64,000 bases of DNA from Nepenthes gracilis (Eukaryota; Streptophyta; Magnoliopsida; Caryophyllales; Nepenthaceae). Below, in pieces: positions 35,282-48,150 of this stretch (positions are counted from its first letter, which is position 1; every line of letters begins with the position of its first letter). The notes under the pieces are model-generated. The model was not told the origin of the DNA. It did no database searches and was given only the letters and a program-made list of their open reading frames with translations. The stretch spans positions 6,967,991-7,031,990 of the forward strand of contig BSYO01000024.1 of assembly GCA_033239525.1 (NCBI GenBank). Direction: 5' to 3'. The translations under genes were made by a program, and so were the position numbers.

Positions 35282-35955
35282 GGTTGCACCACCGCCATAA
35301 GATGACAATTGACACAGCGGCCACGACGATTGCCTAGATAGGCTGGCAAATCCTAACGAAACATCTGTCACAAGCTTTGGTTTCCAAGTCACACCGACAC
35401 CGGTGTTACAAACACCCTCACCCTAGCCAATGAAAAGGGGAGGGGGAGAACATCATCTAAAGAACATCAAGGGAGAGATGACTTCAGAGCATCTAGAGAG
35501 AACAAATCCCATTTGCAAACATCCGTCAAAAACTTGTCCATCTCCCGAAAGTGCTAACTCTCTCTATCTATACTCTCTAATTCTCCAGGATGCTCCCCAG
35601 CAAGCACACCACTGGAGCCTAACCCTCTGTCACCCTTCAAGTTGCTCTCAGTCGAGTGCACCACCGAAGCCTTACCTGCCGGCCCAAAGTCGCTCACCGT
35701 CGAACGCAATCTCTTGAGCCAGACCCTCCATTCCCACTCTTTCCCCATCATCCAAGCATTACTGCACTTAGCATCCTTTGTTCATCTTTCCATACCATGA
35801 AAAAGATTTTAGACTTGAGTATTAAAAAATAAATTGGGGAGTAAGTTCCACCAATCGTCAAATCTCTTATTATTTAGTCGGATTGCGTAAGACCGAGATC
35901 ACTAGAGATGGAGACTAAACTTATTTCAATTCGACCTAACATGAAAGATCAGGTG
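35282..35955 (+). repeat. Dispersed repeat copy B
   Basis: Continues the repeat cut at 27413. It matches copy A: AATCCTAACGAAACATCTGT, AACAAATCCCATTTGC and the following CATCCGTCAA, three 49-bp units near 35587, 35638 and 35687, and CCCTCCATTCCCACTCTTTC. The 95-codon frame at 35430-35717 is repeat-derived. The end near 35955 meets another LTR. Confidence 0.65.
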
Positions 35956-38210
35956 TATCACGTCCCAATTCCCGAGTCAAAATCAATTCTAATTCAATTA
36001 TTATTTTTTGTCAATTATTCCTTCTTTTTCATGATTTGAATGTGAATTCCACGTCAATATATTGACCGATAGTAAGGAATGATACTTTCCCAAGTAACCA
36101 AAAAAAGTTCAACATTTAAATTAATAGAGCAAGACCATGATCAACCATAATTGAAAGTAATAACCTGCTATAGCCTTTAGGACATCAGCTATAAATTTCA
36201 TCCAGCTTATTCCACAAAACTGTCAACACATATTAGTAGACACCAGACACCATAATACAATACTTTAGGCATTTAAACTCTGTTCGAAGCCAAATACATT
36301 ACAATTCATTGTCCAAATACAAAGACTAAACTAAATTACAGCCTAGCGAAATATTAAACAACGTCTGAAAACATGTTAATAACATTAAATATCCCTAGAA
36401 AAACATAAACTATAGCTCTTTGACTTTCACTCTCGTTTGTCCAACAAATACTTGTATATCTCATCTAAGGGGTTAGTAAAATAGTAAGAGAGTAAATCAA
36501 AAGTTTAGCAAGACACGTAATATATCAATGAATATATATACTTTGCATTCAAAACATATCAGAAAGCACTATGGAGCATGATCGAATGCAAATGCATGGA
36601 CTTGTGCAGAGAAACTACATATTAAAATTCTGAGATTTTCTTGTCTTATCTTGTTTCGATTTTATCATCAAAACATGCTTAAATTCTTATTTTCTTTGGA
36701 GACTAAGCCCAATAGGCCTTACCAGCTAAATGAGTGGACAATCAAAATCTAAGTTGTATATATTTTCACACAACTAAAGGCCATAAGTTCCTATTTAAAA
36801 TTCAGAGGTGGGCTGTCTACATATAACCCTATAGATAGAACCAAACGCCGCTTCTTTTCCATGGATGATAGGGTCAAAAATCGATATAATACTATTATAT
36901 ACTAAGCCATGCCAATATATACCATTTGCTGAACAAAACCTTGGTCCAATATTTAACTTAGGAAAACTTTAAGTTTAATATCGTAATTCTTAGTTTTTAC
37001 CCATTCGGAGAACAATTTATCATCTCTTAATATAATTATAGAGTTTTCTTTCATAATTCCATCAATTTATACTTATACTTTAATAAAAGCTTAATCCGAT
37101 TGTATTGAAGGCATGGAATGCTAAATTGATGGCTAAATGTAGAAATTTTAGTAAAAAAATAAAATAAATAGTAGGAAATATAGAATCAATATGTATATTG
37201 AATTTCGTACCATAAATGGCAATATATCATTTTCTAGCTTTCATAAAGCATATAGTTGATAAATTTAGAACCTATAAAAACTACAATATGAAATTAGAGC
37301 ATCAAGTTTAGCAAAATTCAGAAAAAAATACAACAAAAATCAGCTACATGATAAATTTCACAATACCACCTTATATACTTCACATACAGGGCTTATTTTA
37401 TCAATTTTTAAAACATACAACTTATTTTTATAAGTTCAGAATCTAATGTAGCATGAAATATGAAATTTATAACATGCAAGCCCATTAAATCGTGAATTGC
37501 AGACATGCATGCAGCTAAAAAGTGATATTCAGGACATGTGTAAGAATATGTAAATATGGATAAAAATTTTACACAATCTTAACGCAAAATCATGAAAACT
37601 TTATATGCATGCTTAATATATATGTGATAGTTCTAAAATATTAACATAACTAAGCAATGGAATATAAATTACTCATAGGGGATAGAAAAAAAGAGTAACA
37701 AAAGAATAAGAGTATAAAGTGTACTTATATTTCCTCCAAATTTACCAAATTCTAGCCTCAAATTACTTGAATTGGACCTCATCAAGCCTTCTCTCTCTTC
37801 TCCTCGACCATCTCTCTGGAAAACCGTAGTAGAAATGATAAAAAATGAACTCAATGGTCGTATTTATAATAGACTAGCGCTCAAGTACCAGTCGAGCGTG
37901 AATTGAGTACTAGGCAAATATGAAATCAGCGCTTGAGCGCTCATCAAGCATGCATCGAGCGCCTGGCCACAGGAATTAGTGCTCGAGCGCAGCTTGGGCA
38001 TGCATCAGGCATGGGCACACTATCTTTTGGATTCAAACACGCATCAGGCCTGATTAGGCTCAAGCCCAATTCAAGCACGCATCAGACTCAAATTTAGCCG
38101 GTCCAATTTTGACTATTTTAATATAATATATTATATTATTTATTCTCAATTTTAATTATATTAGTTTAATTAATTAAGATTATCATAGTCTGAAAATTTG
38201 AGCCATTCGA
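35956..38210 (-). repeat. LTR copy related to 42003-44124, reverse orientation
   Basis: About 2.25 kb aligning with 42003-44124. Shared blocks are the start (TCACGTCCCAATTCCCGAG versus TCACATCTAAAG...), the AGTTTAGCAAGACACGTAAT block, a CTCTCTCTTCTCCTC block, then GCTCGAGCGC/GCATGCATC repeats, and the end near CCATTCG. No internal region of its own adjoins, so it is probably a solo or truncated LTR. The right boundary is uncertain: AGGTG before 35956 and GGGTG at 38284-38288 could be a duplication if the LTR runs on to 38283. Short frames inside it are chance. Confidence 0.55.
37880..38095 (-). repeat. GCTCGAGCGC/GCATGCATCRGGC repeat array in LTR
   Basis: Several imperfect alternating copies of GCGCTTGAGCGC-like and CATCAAGCATGCATC-like words. 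Decayed versions appear in the equivalent positions at 43830-43990 and 45300-45460. Confidence 0.5.
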
Positions 38211-38436
38211 AATAATTTTTTAATTTGTATAATAATTTAGATATATAGACACATTATTTTTATATATAGTCGCTATAATAATAGGGTGATGCAAGAAAGA
38301 AAAGGATATGACAGTTGATTGACAGAAATACAGAACTCTCTTCAGTTTTGGTCAGCGCCTCATGATTCTTTTTCATCCATTTTCTTTCTTCATCATCATC
38401 TTCTTCTTATTCACTCGTTTGCATCACTTCTTCGTA

Positions 38437-38448
38437 TGGTATCAATGA
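38437..38448 (+). other. Copia primer binding site
   Basis: TGGTATCAATGA resembles the tRNA-Met complement TGGTATCAGAGC and lies upstream of gag in the right order. Confidence 0.45.
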
Positions 38449-38589
38449 CATAAAAAACCAAGTAAACCCTAAATCCTCATAAACAAAAACTCAAAAAGAT
38501 TTCATAAAGTAAGAATATTTGTGGTTCTGAAACCCAAGTGATATTTCAAATCCTTATCGTCTAGAAACTAGAGATAATCAGGCAATTAC

Positions 38590-40914
38590 TATAATATCAT
38601 GAATATTTATATTCGATTTAATTTAAATTTATTTATTTTTGGATAATTTGAGTGTGATAAAAATTAATTAAATATTATAAAAATTTTAAAAAAATATTTA
38701 GAATTGTTAGTCCAGCGCCCATAGTGCGCCCATTCGATCACCCTAGTATCGATTTGAATTTCGATATTAAAAAAGCGTAATATATAATAATAATAATAAT
38801 AATAACAACAATAATAATAATAACAATAATGATGGAATTAGGAAACAGAAGAGAGAGAAGAGGGTCGGTGAGAGAGAGAGAGAGCGTGGGAGGGTTAGGG
38901 TTTCATTTGCAGTGGCGTGGAGGAGCGTTCGCTAGGGAAGAAGGCGGCATGGGGGTCGGCGGTTGCTGGCGACGGCCCCTTGTAGAGGTGGCCGACTGGC
39001 GCAACGTAGCTCTAGCGGTAGTAGCACGAGAGATCGGCGACAAGGAGAGAGCCGCGCGAAGGAGAAGCGGCCAAACGAAGCTCTCTGGATCCGATTCCAA
39101 GCTCGAGGTAGTTGGAGAAATGGTAGAACGGGTCAAGACAAGTGTACCCTAACCATTTATTTTTATTTTTACTAATTTTAGTTTATTAAAAAATCTCTCT
39201 CTTTTGAAATTTGTATGTAATACCCTATACTTTCCATTTTTCTCATGATATTATGAATAAATGCATGATTATTCATATATATTATAAATGTTATGGTTAT
39301 TTTCAGTGTAAACATTGCGCTTCGCGTTCAAAAACCCTTTCAGGTACCGTATATTACTGTTCACTTGACCCTAACATGAAAAATATGAAAATAAATGTGG
39401 GAGAAAAATAAAAGTGAGATATAGGTGCATTATATTGTGAAGTTTTTTAGCTAATAGATATATTTATTATATTATTGTTAAAATTAGACTGTGAAATGTC
39501 ACTGAGGGATTAAAAGATTGAAGGAAATGGCATCAAGTATTAAGAAATAAAAGCTTTGTTATGAAGAAGAATCTGAAAAGGGCATTGATGAATGAGAGTA
39601 AAGATTCTAAGAAGTAAGAATTAAAGAATAAGTAAAAATTATAAGAAAACTAGACTAAGGATCGTTCAGCAGGTAACCTTCTTTGGCCTGCCATAAATAT
39701 CGCGGCAGAGACCCAGTGACACCTTAGCTGCGTATCCTGGTTGTTTATGTGAAGCGGGTAATATTCCTGGCAAGTCTTAAGAAGTTATAGTGGTAATCGA
39801 AGATAACTCGATCCATGAAGAAATACGTGGTTCGCCGTTCTCGGGGCATTGTATAAGGAGAAAAAAATCAAGACCGCCGTCCTCGGGGTATTGTACAAGG
39901 AGGAAAAGAATCAAGATCGCTGTCCACGGGGTGTTGTACAATGAGGAAAAGAGGGATGATTCCCACGATAAGAAAGACACGTGAAATGATGTATGCATGA
40001 ATACAAACCAAGGCCTTTGATTATACGGATTGGACACAATCTATCCTCAATTATTCGCTCTCTCAATTAGTATGGTTTATTAGTTCTGGTACCTCAAGAT
40101 AAGTAAAAGTTAAATGGGGAGAAAACAAGTCATAGAAAGAATAAAACAAACATAAGAAAGATACAATTACGTTACATAAGTGTGCATTTCTTTATGTCCT
40201 GCATTATTTGCACTATTGCATGTATTTTTTTCTCCGCTTTTTTCTTATAATTTTCTTATATGAAAGTATTATTGATTATTATGGTTAAGATACCTTGCTG
40301 AGTTTCTTGCTCACCATTCTATTATTTATTTACCTTTAGATGACCTTGATGAGATGATTTCTGACAAAAATGAGTAAAGATAGAGATTATCTGTAGGAAA
40401 AGCTATTGATTTTGAAGACTAGTGTATAGTATAATAGTTATATTAATGTATATATATGTAAGATTCATGTTTTTATGAAATATTGTAAACCAACGATATG
40501 TTGTGGATGTGTGTGGTACTGTACACATAGTATGCTTCCACAAGTATGTTCTTGGGTTATACAGGTTAGACGGCATCTCTCATAATTCAATATAGTAATT
40601 AAGATTACTATATTGGTTTGTGATCCTGTGGAGGAATGATGATTGTTCTTTGCGGATGAGTAGTGATGGATTTTTGGATGTTTGTGGATATGTTGAAAAT
40701 GTGAAAGGGTCGAAATTTTGTATTTTTGATATTTGACTATTATGTACATGATATTATTAACAGGTTGTATTTTTTGTTTTAATCCAATTGTATAGGAAAT
40801 TTTGTCAAAATTTCTACAAAATTATTAAGTAATTATTATTTATTAATTACTAAGTCATTAGAGTTTATATGTCTTTAACGGAAGGTCTTAAAGGATAGGA
40901 CCCGTTCCGTTACA
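38590..40914 (+). mobile_element. Solo chromovirus LTR with TSD
   Basis: 2325 bp, starting TATAATATC (TG mutated to TA) and ending CCGTTACA. Flanked by ATTAC (38585-38589) and ATTAT (40915-40919). It shares the family layout with 5840-8110: an AT-rich start with AAATTAATTAAATATTATAA, an AAT tract (38785-38830), GA-rich sequence, and GGTTAGGGTTTC. Length agrees with the 2271- and 2315-bp LTRs of the complete element. It sits inside the Copia relic between its primer site and gag. Frames of 107 and 77 codons at 38829-39152 arise from GC-rich LTR sequence. Confidence 0.85.
39833..39962 (+). repeat. Three 42-43-bp tandem units inside solo LTR
   Basis: Units begin CGCCGTTCTCGGGG (39833), CGCCGTCCTCGGGG (39875) and CGCTGTCCACGGGG (39918), each followed by a TTGTAYAAGGAGGAAAA-like half. 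Confidence 0.75.
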
Positions 40915-41084
40915 ATTATCTTTGTCATCGATTTACTCGAAACAAAAGATGTTTGATGCTTTTGACTCATTTGTTTTAATTTCATTTCCTACTTACTGTA
41001 AACTTTTTATGTTTTCAACTCATGATTCAATTGTCATTTATTTAGCTGTAGAGTCTTAAAGTTTATATTTTTATGCAACTATTT

Positions 41085-41945
41085 GACTTGGTCTAGGGTC
41101 ATGCGTTGGGTTTTGAAGGAGAAAAATAAACTTCACTTAATTGAAGGTACTGCATCAAAATCGATCAACTCTAGTAACCCTTCTTTGAAGCACGGGAACG
41201 ATACAACAATATGATAGTTTCTTAAATTCAAAACCCTACATGGCATTCAACTAAATCCTGCACTACTTTAATGGATGATGCTTCTAATATTTGGACAGAG
41301 TTAAGAGACCAATTTTCACAGCAAAATGGGCTACGTATCTTTCAGTTTAAGAAGTCCTTAGCCGGTCTTTTACAAGAACAAGACTCGTTGAGTATGTGTT
41401 ATAGTAAGATGAAAACCCTCGACAAAAACTTTAATTTATGATCACATTTCCAACTATGATTGTGATAAATTAAAATATAAATTAATACCAAAGAAGCTAT
41501 GTCACATAATTTTTAACGGATTTGAATGAGTTGTATACTAATATTAGAGACCAAATCATGCCAACGGACGCTTTGCCATTTGTTAACAAGGTTTTTGTAA
41601 TTATTCAACAACAAGAGAGACAACACCCAATGCTGTCCATTGTTCTTTCTAATCCAATGGCTTTCATAGCAAAAAGAGGTTTTTAGCAATTTAAAAACTA
41701 ATATGAAGCCAACCAATCATCAATTGAAAGAGAGACCCTCCTGGGTTCACTTTCATATTTGATGTCACACTTCGTAGAATTGCTTCGAATCCTGCAACAA
41801 AAAAATTCCAGGTATTCTCATTGCAATAAGAGTAGGCATGTTGTTGAGAAACGTCATAGAATTAATGGTTTTCCTCCGTGTGATAAGCTTTTGGGAGTCT
41901 TACTTCTTTTGCCAATTAATCATGCTTCTTAGCCGGTTTTGGCTT
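41085..41945 (+). pseudogene. Copia gag relic
   Basis: Broken plus-strand frames give DDASNIWTELRDQFSQQNG then LRIFQFKKSLAGLLQEQDS (41270-41400), DLNELYTNIRDQIMPTDALP (41520-41580) and FVNKVFVIIQQQERQ, all typical of Copia gag. A zinc knuckle at about 41812-41860 reads YSHCNKSRHVVEKR, so the first and last Cys of CX2CX4HX4C are replaced by Tyr and Arg. In an intact element this protein forms the particle and binds the RNA. Stops and shifts occur between these blocks. Confidence 0.75.
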
Positions 41946-42002
41946 GGAGATAAATGATGATAGCAAGGTTGTACTGAGTAAGCTACAATTCAAGAAACTT
42001 AT

Positions 42003-44124
42003 TTTCACATCTAAAGTCCTGAACTCATCATTAACTAATTATTATTAATTAATATTTAATGTAAATTTCATATCGATACTTCGACCAATTATAATAATAT
42101 AATATAGATTATACATAGTATCAAAAATATGCCATGACTTATGTGGTTCTGACACAGATCCAACCGTGACATTGAACCTTATATAAGGAGTTATACCTAT
42201 CTAATACAAAATTAAAAAATATAATATCACAAAAATCAAAATTTCACTGTTGTTAAATTATTGATCAATTGACATTCATAATTCTACAACCCGATTATAA
42301 TATAAACTATATTTATATGGTACCAAATAGACCAACATCCATCTCATGACTTTTAACCACTGTCTGATTAACATACATACATTAATTACTGTCCAAAATA
42401 TAACATTAAACATTAACTACTGGTGGAAACCACATTATAACATTTTAAAACATTTTAAAGCTATTCGAAAACCAAATGTAACATAAAATATTTCATAATC
42501 TCAGATTCTAAAATCTTTTGAAAGGTTCATCATTCAATACTAATCATTCTGCATATACCTAAACCTCTCATCTAAAAGAATTAATAAAACAGAAGTAAGA
42601 GCGAGTCAAAATTTTAGTAAGGTACATAATTTAACAAATGATCATATATAATTTGTATTTGAAGTATGTCAGAAGTTATTGAAAGGACAATAAATAATCT
42701 AATGTAATGACTTGAAATTTTCATAATATTTATACAAAAAAATTAGATTAATCCTTTTTGAGGTTTTTTTATCATATTCTTTTTCATTTCTTATTATCAA
42801 AACATTCTGAAATCTAATATTTTTAGAGACCAAAGGTTAGAAGGCCTTATAGACTAAAAAAGCAGATAATCAAAATTCAAGTTATATTTATTTTCACATA
42901 ATCACAGACCGTATGCTACTATTCATAATCCATAGATAGACCATCATACATATAACCCTATATATTGGGCAAAATATCGTTTCGCAGATGATAGATTTAA
43001 ACCTCGATATACCACTATAATATATTAAAACATACCATAATATATTATCAACTGAATAATAATTATAGTCCAATACATATTCTTATAAAAACTCTAAACT
43101 TTTTTCATATTTTATAATTTTTTCAATTCTGGAGAAAATAATTATAATTCTTATCTTACAGTAGAGTTTTTCTTGTAGATTCTTTCCGTTCATATTTAAA
43201 CTTTCTGCAAAAATTTAGTTATGATAATTTTAAATCATAGAATACTAAATTAGCATGATAATATAGGAAAATTTAGTATAATACAAAAATTTATAAATAT
43301 ATAGAAGATTCTACTAAATCTCAAAACATACAATTTACAATTAAACATGCTGGGACTTATATTTAATAATTTATAATCATATAAAAATATTAGGTTTGAA
43401 ATTTAGATATGCAAAAACATTATATTAATTTTTAGACATGTATGAAGGAGCAATTATAGAAAATAACTAAAGTATACTATATACTTGAATTTAGATATAA
43501 ATTTCATCTAGTTTTACAACAATATAAGAAGAATTTCTTATGCATGTTGATCATAAACTTCTAAACTACAAAATATTGTCATGCATGAGGATTCGAGTCA
43601 AGAAATGCTTAAGGAATTCAACAAAGAATAGCAATAATAGAAAAAAGGTTTGGAATATACTTGCCTTGACCTGATTCTTACCAAATTCTAGTTTGGATTC
43701 ACTTAATTTGAGCTTTATTAGCTTCCTCTCTCTCCTTTTCTCTTCATCTTCTTCTCTCTCCTTTCTTAAATTTGTTGAGAAAAAATGACAAAAATCAATC
43801 GAGTTTCACTATTTATACTGAGTAGCACTTGAATATGGGATTGGGCACACATCAAGCACCAAGGCCATATACTATGGCGCACGAGCAATGCTTGGGCAAG
43901 CTTTGGGCACTGTCCCCACGAATTTTGGCACTTGGGCATCCCTTCAAACAATTTTTGAGAGTTGACACAGAAATCGACGCTTAGGCACTGATTAGGCGTC
44001 CTTCCGCTCAATATGATTCAACACAATGTTGACTTTTGACCCATTTGTTTATCCTTACACCTTAATTCTAATTATATTGTTTAATTGATCAAGATTATGA
44101 TAAAATTCAAACTCGGGCCATACA
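42003..44124 (-). repeat. 3' LTR of deleted gypsy element
   Basis: Minus strand starts TGTATGGCCCGAG at 44124. About 2.1 kb, homologous to 35956-38210. Followed (minus upstream) by GACGAAATTTTTATGAATAG then GGGAGAAA, the PPT block. Confidence 0.75.
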
Positions 44125-44401
44125 TTTCTCCCCTATTCATAAAAATTTCGTCCTCAAAATTTTACATACCTCAATGAATAAACAAATACGAGTACTTCTC
44201 CTAAATCTCATCTTCTCATTCTCACGTGGCCTTTTCATAGGAATGATTCCTCCATAAGACCTTAACCAACTAAATCACCTTTGTTTGAAACACTTGATCT
44301 CTTCTATCCAAAATTTGAACTGGTTCTTTAATATACATCAAGTCTTAATTTATCCTCAACAGCTCACATTTAATGATGCGCGTTGGATTATATACATATT
44401 T

Positions 44402-45120
44402 TCATAGTTTTGACACGTGGAACACATTATGGACATCTCCCAAGTTTGGACGAAGAGCCCATCTATAGGCCACTTTACCAATTTTTTCCAAAATTTTGAA
44501 TAGTTCAAAAAATCTCAGCTTCAATTTTCCTTTGATCCCAAGCCTCAAGATTTCCTTCGATGGAGATATCTTCAAAAATATGTAATCTCTGACACACAAT
44601 GCAATCTGATCACCTTATTGATATATAATCTAGCTAGCTAATCTTTAGAGAACGTCTTTCGCATGGCTATGAAATGAGCCGACTTAGTAAGTTGGTCAAT
44701 GATCATCCAAACTGCAACATGGTTTCTTAGTGTCCTTGGGAAACCCATTATAAGATCCATCGTTATGTCTACCCATTTCCAACTGGGAGTTAGCATAGGT
44801 TGTAACAAGCCGGGTGACTTCTTATGCTCAGCCTTTAATTATTCGCAAATCAAATATCTTTCCACATATGCTGCAATTTTTCTTTTCATGTTCTGCCACC
44901 AAAATAACTTCTTTTAATTTTGATATATCTTATTAATTCTCGAGTAGATAGCATAGTTTGATCGATAAGTTTCATTCATAATTTCTTCCTTCAATTTCCT
45001 AGTGTTTGGTATACATATCCAGTCTTGAAACCTGAAGACGCCATCGGCCTTGATATTAAAATCCACTCTAGAATGCCGATTCATATCTCCGACAATATCC
45101 ATAAAAAATGAATCATCCAT
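44402..45120 (-). pseudogene. Gypsy integrase relic
   Basis: The zinc-binding N-terminus lies in the frame at 44914-45120 (FRFQDWICIPNTRKLKEEI, then NKIYQ). The core follows on the minus strand of 44640-44915 (WWQNMKRKIAAYVERY, then WKWVDITMDLIMGFPRT with the first catalytic Asp, then DQLTKSAHF). The C-terminal part at 44402-44599 reads YIFLKISPSKEILRLGIKGK and then VAYRWALRPNLGDVHNVFHV, just before the PPT. In an intact element integrase inserts the cDNA into the chromosome. Stops and shifts separate the blocks, and I could not place the second Asp and the Glu. Confidence 0.8.
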
Positions 45121-45298
45121 TTGTACTTCTTTGATTTTTTACAATTTTTTACTGCATCGGAAGTAAGATAATATCATTTTACCTTGGAAGTGTCTTTTAA
45201 TATCACATTACCTCATATATTCCAATATATTCATCTCTTCAATCCTCAAATGAGCCACAAAACTCATTGTTTGGCAACTTAAAGCATTCGCCACAACT

Positions 45299-45584
45299 TA
45301 GCACACGTTAAGCACCAAAGCCATATATTGTGGCACACGAACACTGCTCGAGCACACTTTGGGCGCTGTCCCCATGGATTTTGGTGCTCGAACGTCCCTT
45401 CAGGAGCACTTTGATTGCTAATACATGAAAAGCAATACTCAGGCACCAATCGGGATCCTTCCACTCAATATGATTCAACCCAGTATTAACTTTTGACTCA
45501 ATTTTTATTATCCTTAAACCTTAATTTTAATTATATTAGTTTAATTAATTAATACTATAATAAAACTCAAACTCAAACCTTACA
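45299..45584 (-). repeat. Truncated 5' LTR (start only)
   Basis: Matches 43835-44124: GCACCAAAGCCATATATTGT, GGCGCTGTCCCCATGGATTT, TCAATATGATTCAACCCAGT, and an end at CCTTACA. Confidence 0.75.
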
Positions 45585-45589
45585 CTTAT

Positions 45590-48150
45590 AAACTTATGCT
45601 AACCTAAGGATTATCTAATACTTTCTCATGTAGCAAAACAAACTCAATGAGTTTTTGAACCAATTGTTGAGCAACCTAAAGCTGTTAACATGACTAGTAA
45701 TCACTTTGTCTCTCTTCGTACAATACCATTGTTTGAATTTTGAAATATTCACCTTTGGGTATTTAACACTAGTGCTGCATAGCATATGGACTGCAGCTGA
45801 TCTCTATACACCAATATGGATGTCGAGATATCTTATTTTCGTAAAATTTTCAAATGGAAGTAAACCACAGGTCACTGATATTGAAAGAAAAATACTCAAA
45901 AACATTATCATCCTAAGGGATATTTTTTACGTTCTCACGTTTACCTTCAACTCATTTTTGCCAAAAACCTTACAGACTTAATTGTTGCCTATTTTTCTTC
46001 TCCAACCTTTGTCTGATTCAAGACCTTGTATCTTGAACAATGATTGGGATAGATAAAATGAGAAATGGCTTGTATCACCCATTGAGGAATAAAATATCTT
46101 CAAACACTTTGGCTACCTTCATTTCTAACTCTTTTAAACAAACTATAAAAGCTTTATTCATTCTTTTTTATCTCCCTTCGAAAGTTGGTACTATCACTTA
46201 GGTCACAATTCAAACTTGAAGTTGTAATTAATTGACAATTATCATGTAAAAAGGAGCTTCACATTCTATCAATGATAATTCCTATTCCATTTGTCAAATG
46301 GCTAAACAATGTCGTCTCCTTTTTTCATCTATCAACCATAGATCATATATCATATTTGAAAATATCTACAAGTTTTTTTTGACTATTGTTGGTGATTTAT
46401 TTAAAATTATAAAGATCTATCTTTATAAATAAAAATCTGACACCCGGCACTATTTGGAAGCTCATAACCCCATTGAAACATAATTTTGTGTTAAAATTGA
46501 AGTCTCAAGAAGTAATAATAGATATGAATTTTACATGGGAGACACTTTTAGTGAAAGAGGTGTTATTCTTCAATAAAATTATGTGGAGAAACCACAACAA
46601 AAAGACATTATAGAGCAAAAATATCAACATTTGCTAATTGTTGCTAGGATCATAAGATTTTAATCAAGGGTTCATTTAAAATTTTAGAATGATTGTATCC
46701 TTAAGGCTACTCACATTACAAGTAGAATTCCAACCCCTTTATTGAATAACAAATTTTCCTATGAAATTCTTTTTGAGGTTAAGCCCAAAGATGAAAACTC
46801 ATGAATTATTTGTTGTTTGTGTCTTATCTCCACTATTTTTCATGGATGAAAAATATTTAATACCAAAAGAAAATGTATTTTTCTATTAAAGGCTATAAAA
46901 CTTTTGATTTACATACTAAAATTCATTTATATTTCAGGGATATTACCTTTTATGGAAATATTTTTTTTCTTTTCAAAGAATCATCACTGAGTCTTTTCCT
47001 CATGCATAAGCTTCCAAACCTGTCCCTGTTGTAACAAATAATGATTTTGTGGATCCATTCCTCCAACCTCAGTAACAGCTACTCGCTTTGCATGAAGAAA
47101 TATAGAGTCCATCCATAGAACACATACAATGCATTGCTGGTAAAAGAGAATAGAACCGGCATTTAGAAATTCCTTTCAGCCACCAAATCATGCAGTCAGA
47201 ACATCACATCAAAGAATAAATAAGGACCCTATCACAGAGCATCAATCTACAACACGTAATATCATACATGTTCATAGAACCACCGGAACTAGATGGGCTC
47301 CTCAATATTGATTGATTTTCCTTGTTATCACGTGGTTCACACTGCGCCAACCTGCTCATTGGATAGGATTTCATCCCTTTCTCAAGGTAGGCCGTATCCT
47401 CTCGTAGCCTCCACTTTCATCTTCTGTTACCTCTTATAATGAATCACACACTTATACTTAAGCTATTCGTGATCCTAGGCGGTCCAAGGCCATAGAATTA
47501 AATTGAAAGATTTACAACTCAATAAAATATGGTTCATCACAGATTTATTTTTTGGGCATGAAGATGTTAGATGTCTATATATTTACAAACTAAATATAAA
47601 AGTGGCAGAAGCATTAAAAGATATAAGGCTAAATTGATGGCTAAGGGATACACACAATAAGAAGGTATATATTATCAAGAGATTTATTCTCATGTTGATA
47701 AACTTGTAACAATATAGTGTCTTCTAACTATTTTAGCAATTAAAGCATGATATTTATATCAATTTGACGTCAACAATGTTGTAGTGATTTGGATGAGGAT
47801 ATTTATATGCAAAATCCACCTGGATATACTAAAGGGCAAGCCTTACCAGGTATGCAGACTTTTAAAAAGCATTGACGATTTCAAACAAGTTTCTAGACAA
47901 TAATATTCATAATTATCTATTACTTTCATTGTTTTTGGTTTCATATAATTTAAGGCTGATTATAATATTTTAACTAAGAAAGATCGCAAGTCCTTTAAAG
48001 TTCTTCTTACTTATATGGATGATATTATTATGGCAAATAATTATTTAGAATCTATTGCTACTATCAAAATGTTTCCCAATCACAAGTGGTAAGATCAAGG
48101 ATCCTCACATTTTAAGTTATTTCCTCATAATTAAAGTGGCAAGATCTTTT
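45590..48150 (+). pseudogene. Copia pol relic (integrase end and RT)
   Basis: Integrase C-terminal remnants lie at 46690-46960, where a NRIPTPLLNNKFSYEILF-like sequence leads to a FGCLCF-like block and a YSRDITF-like end. Reverse transcriptase at 47540-48150 includes KRYKAKLMAKGYTQ, FDVNNVVVIWMRIFICKIH-like decayed sequence, QNPPGYTKGQALPGMQT and YMDDIIMANNYLES, with the catalytic pair as MDD in place of the usual VDD. It ends just after the FLIIKVARSF block, so RNase H is missing. Numerous frameshifts; non-functional. Confidence 0.7.

Larger units (their letters stand above)
42003..45584 (-). mobile_element. Internally deleted Ty3/Gypsy element with TSD
   Basis: A minus-strand gypsy element flanked by a perfect CTTAT duplication (41998-42002 and 45585-45589). 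It keeps a complete 3' LTR (42003-44124), a PPT (44125-44145), integrase (about 44400-45120) and only the first 290 bp or so of the 5' LTR (45299-45584). The rest of the 5' LTR, the primer site, gag and RT are gone. The intact TSD shows the deletion happened after insertion. It sits in the Copia relic between gag and the remains of integrase. Confidence 0.8.
38285..48150 (+). mobile_element. Ty1/Copia retrotransposon relic, twice interrupted
   Basis: A plus-strand Copia element reconstructed from fragments: primer-site region 38437-38589, then 40915-42002 (gag), then 45590-48150 (integrase end and RT). It is split by a solo LTR at 38590-40914 (TSD ATTAC/ATTAT) and by a gypsy fragment at 42003-45584 (TSD CTTAT/CTTAT). 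Removing both makes the Copia sequence continuous. The 5' LTR is reduced to at most about 150 bp before 38437, and the 3' part (RNase H, 3' LTR) was not found after 48150. The order gag, integrase, RT is that of Copia. Confidence 0.75.
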
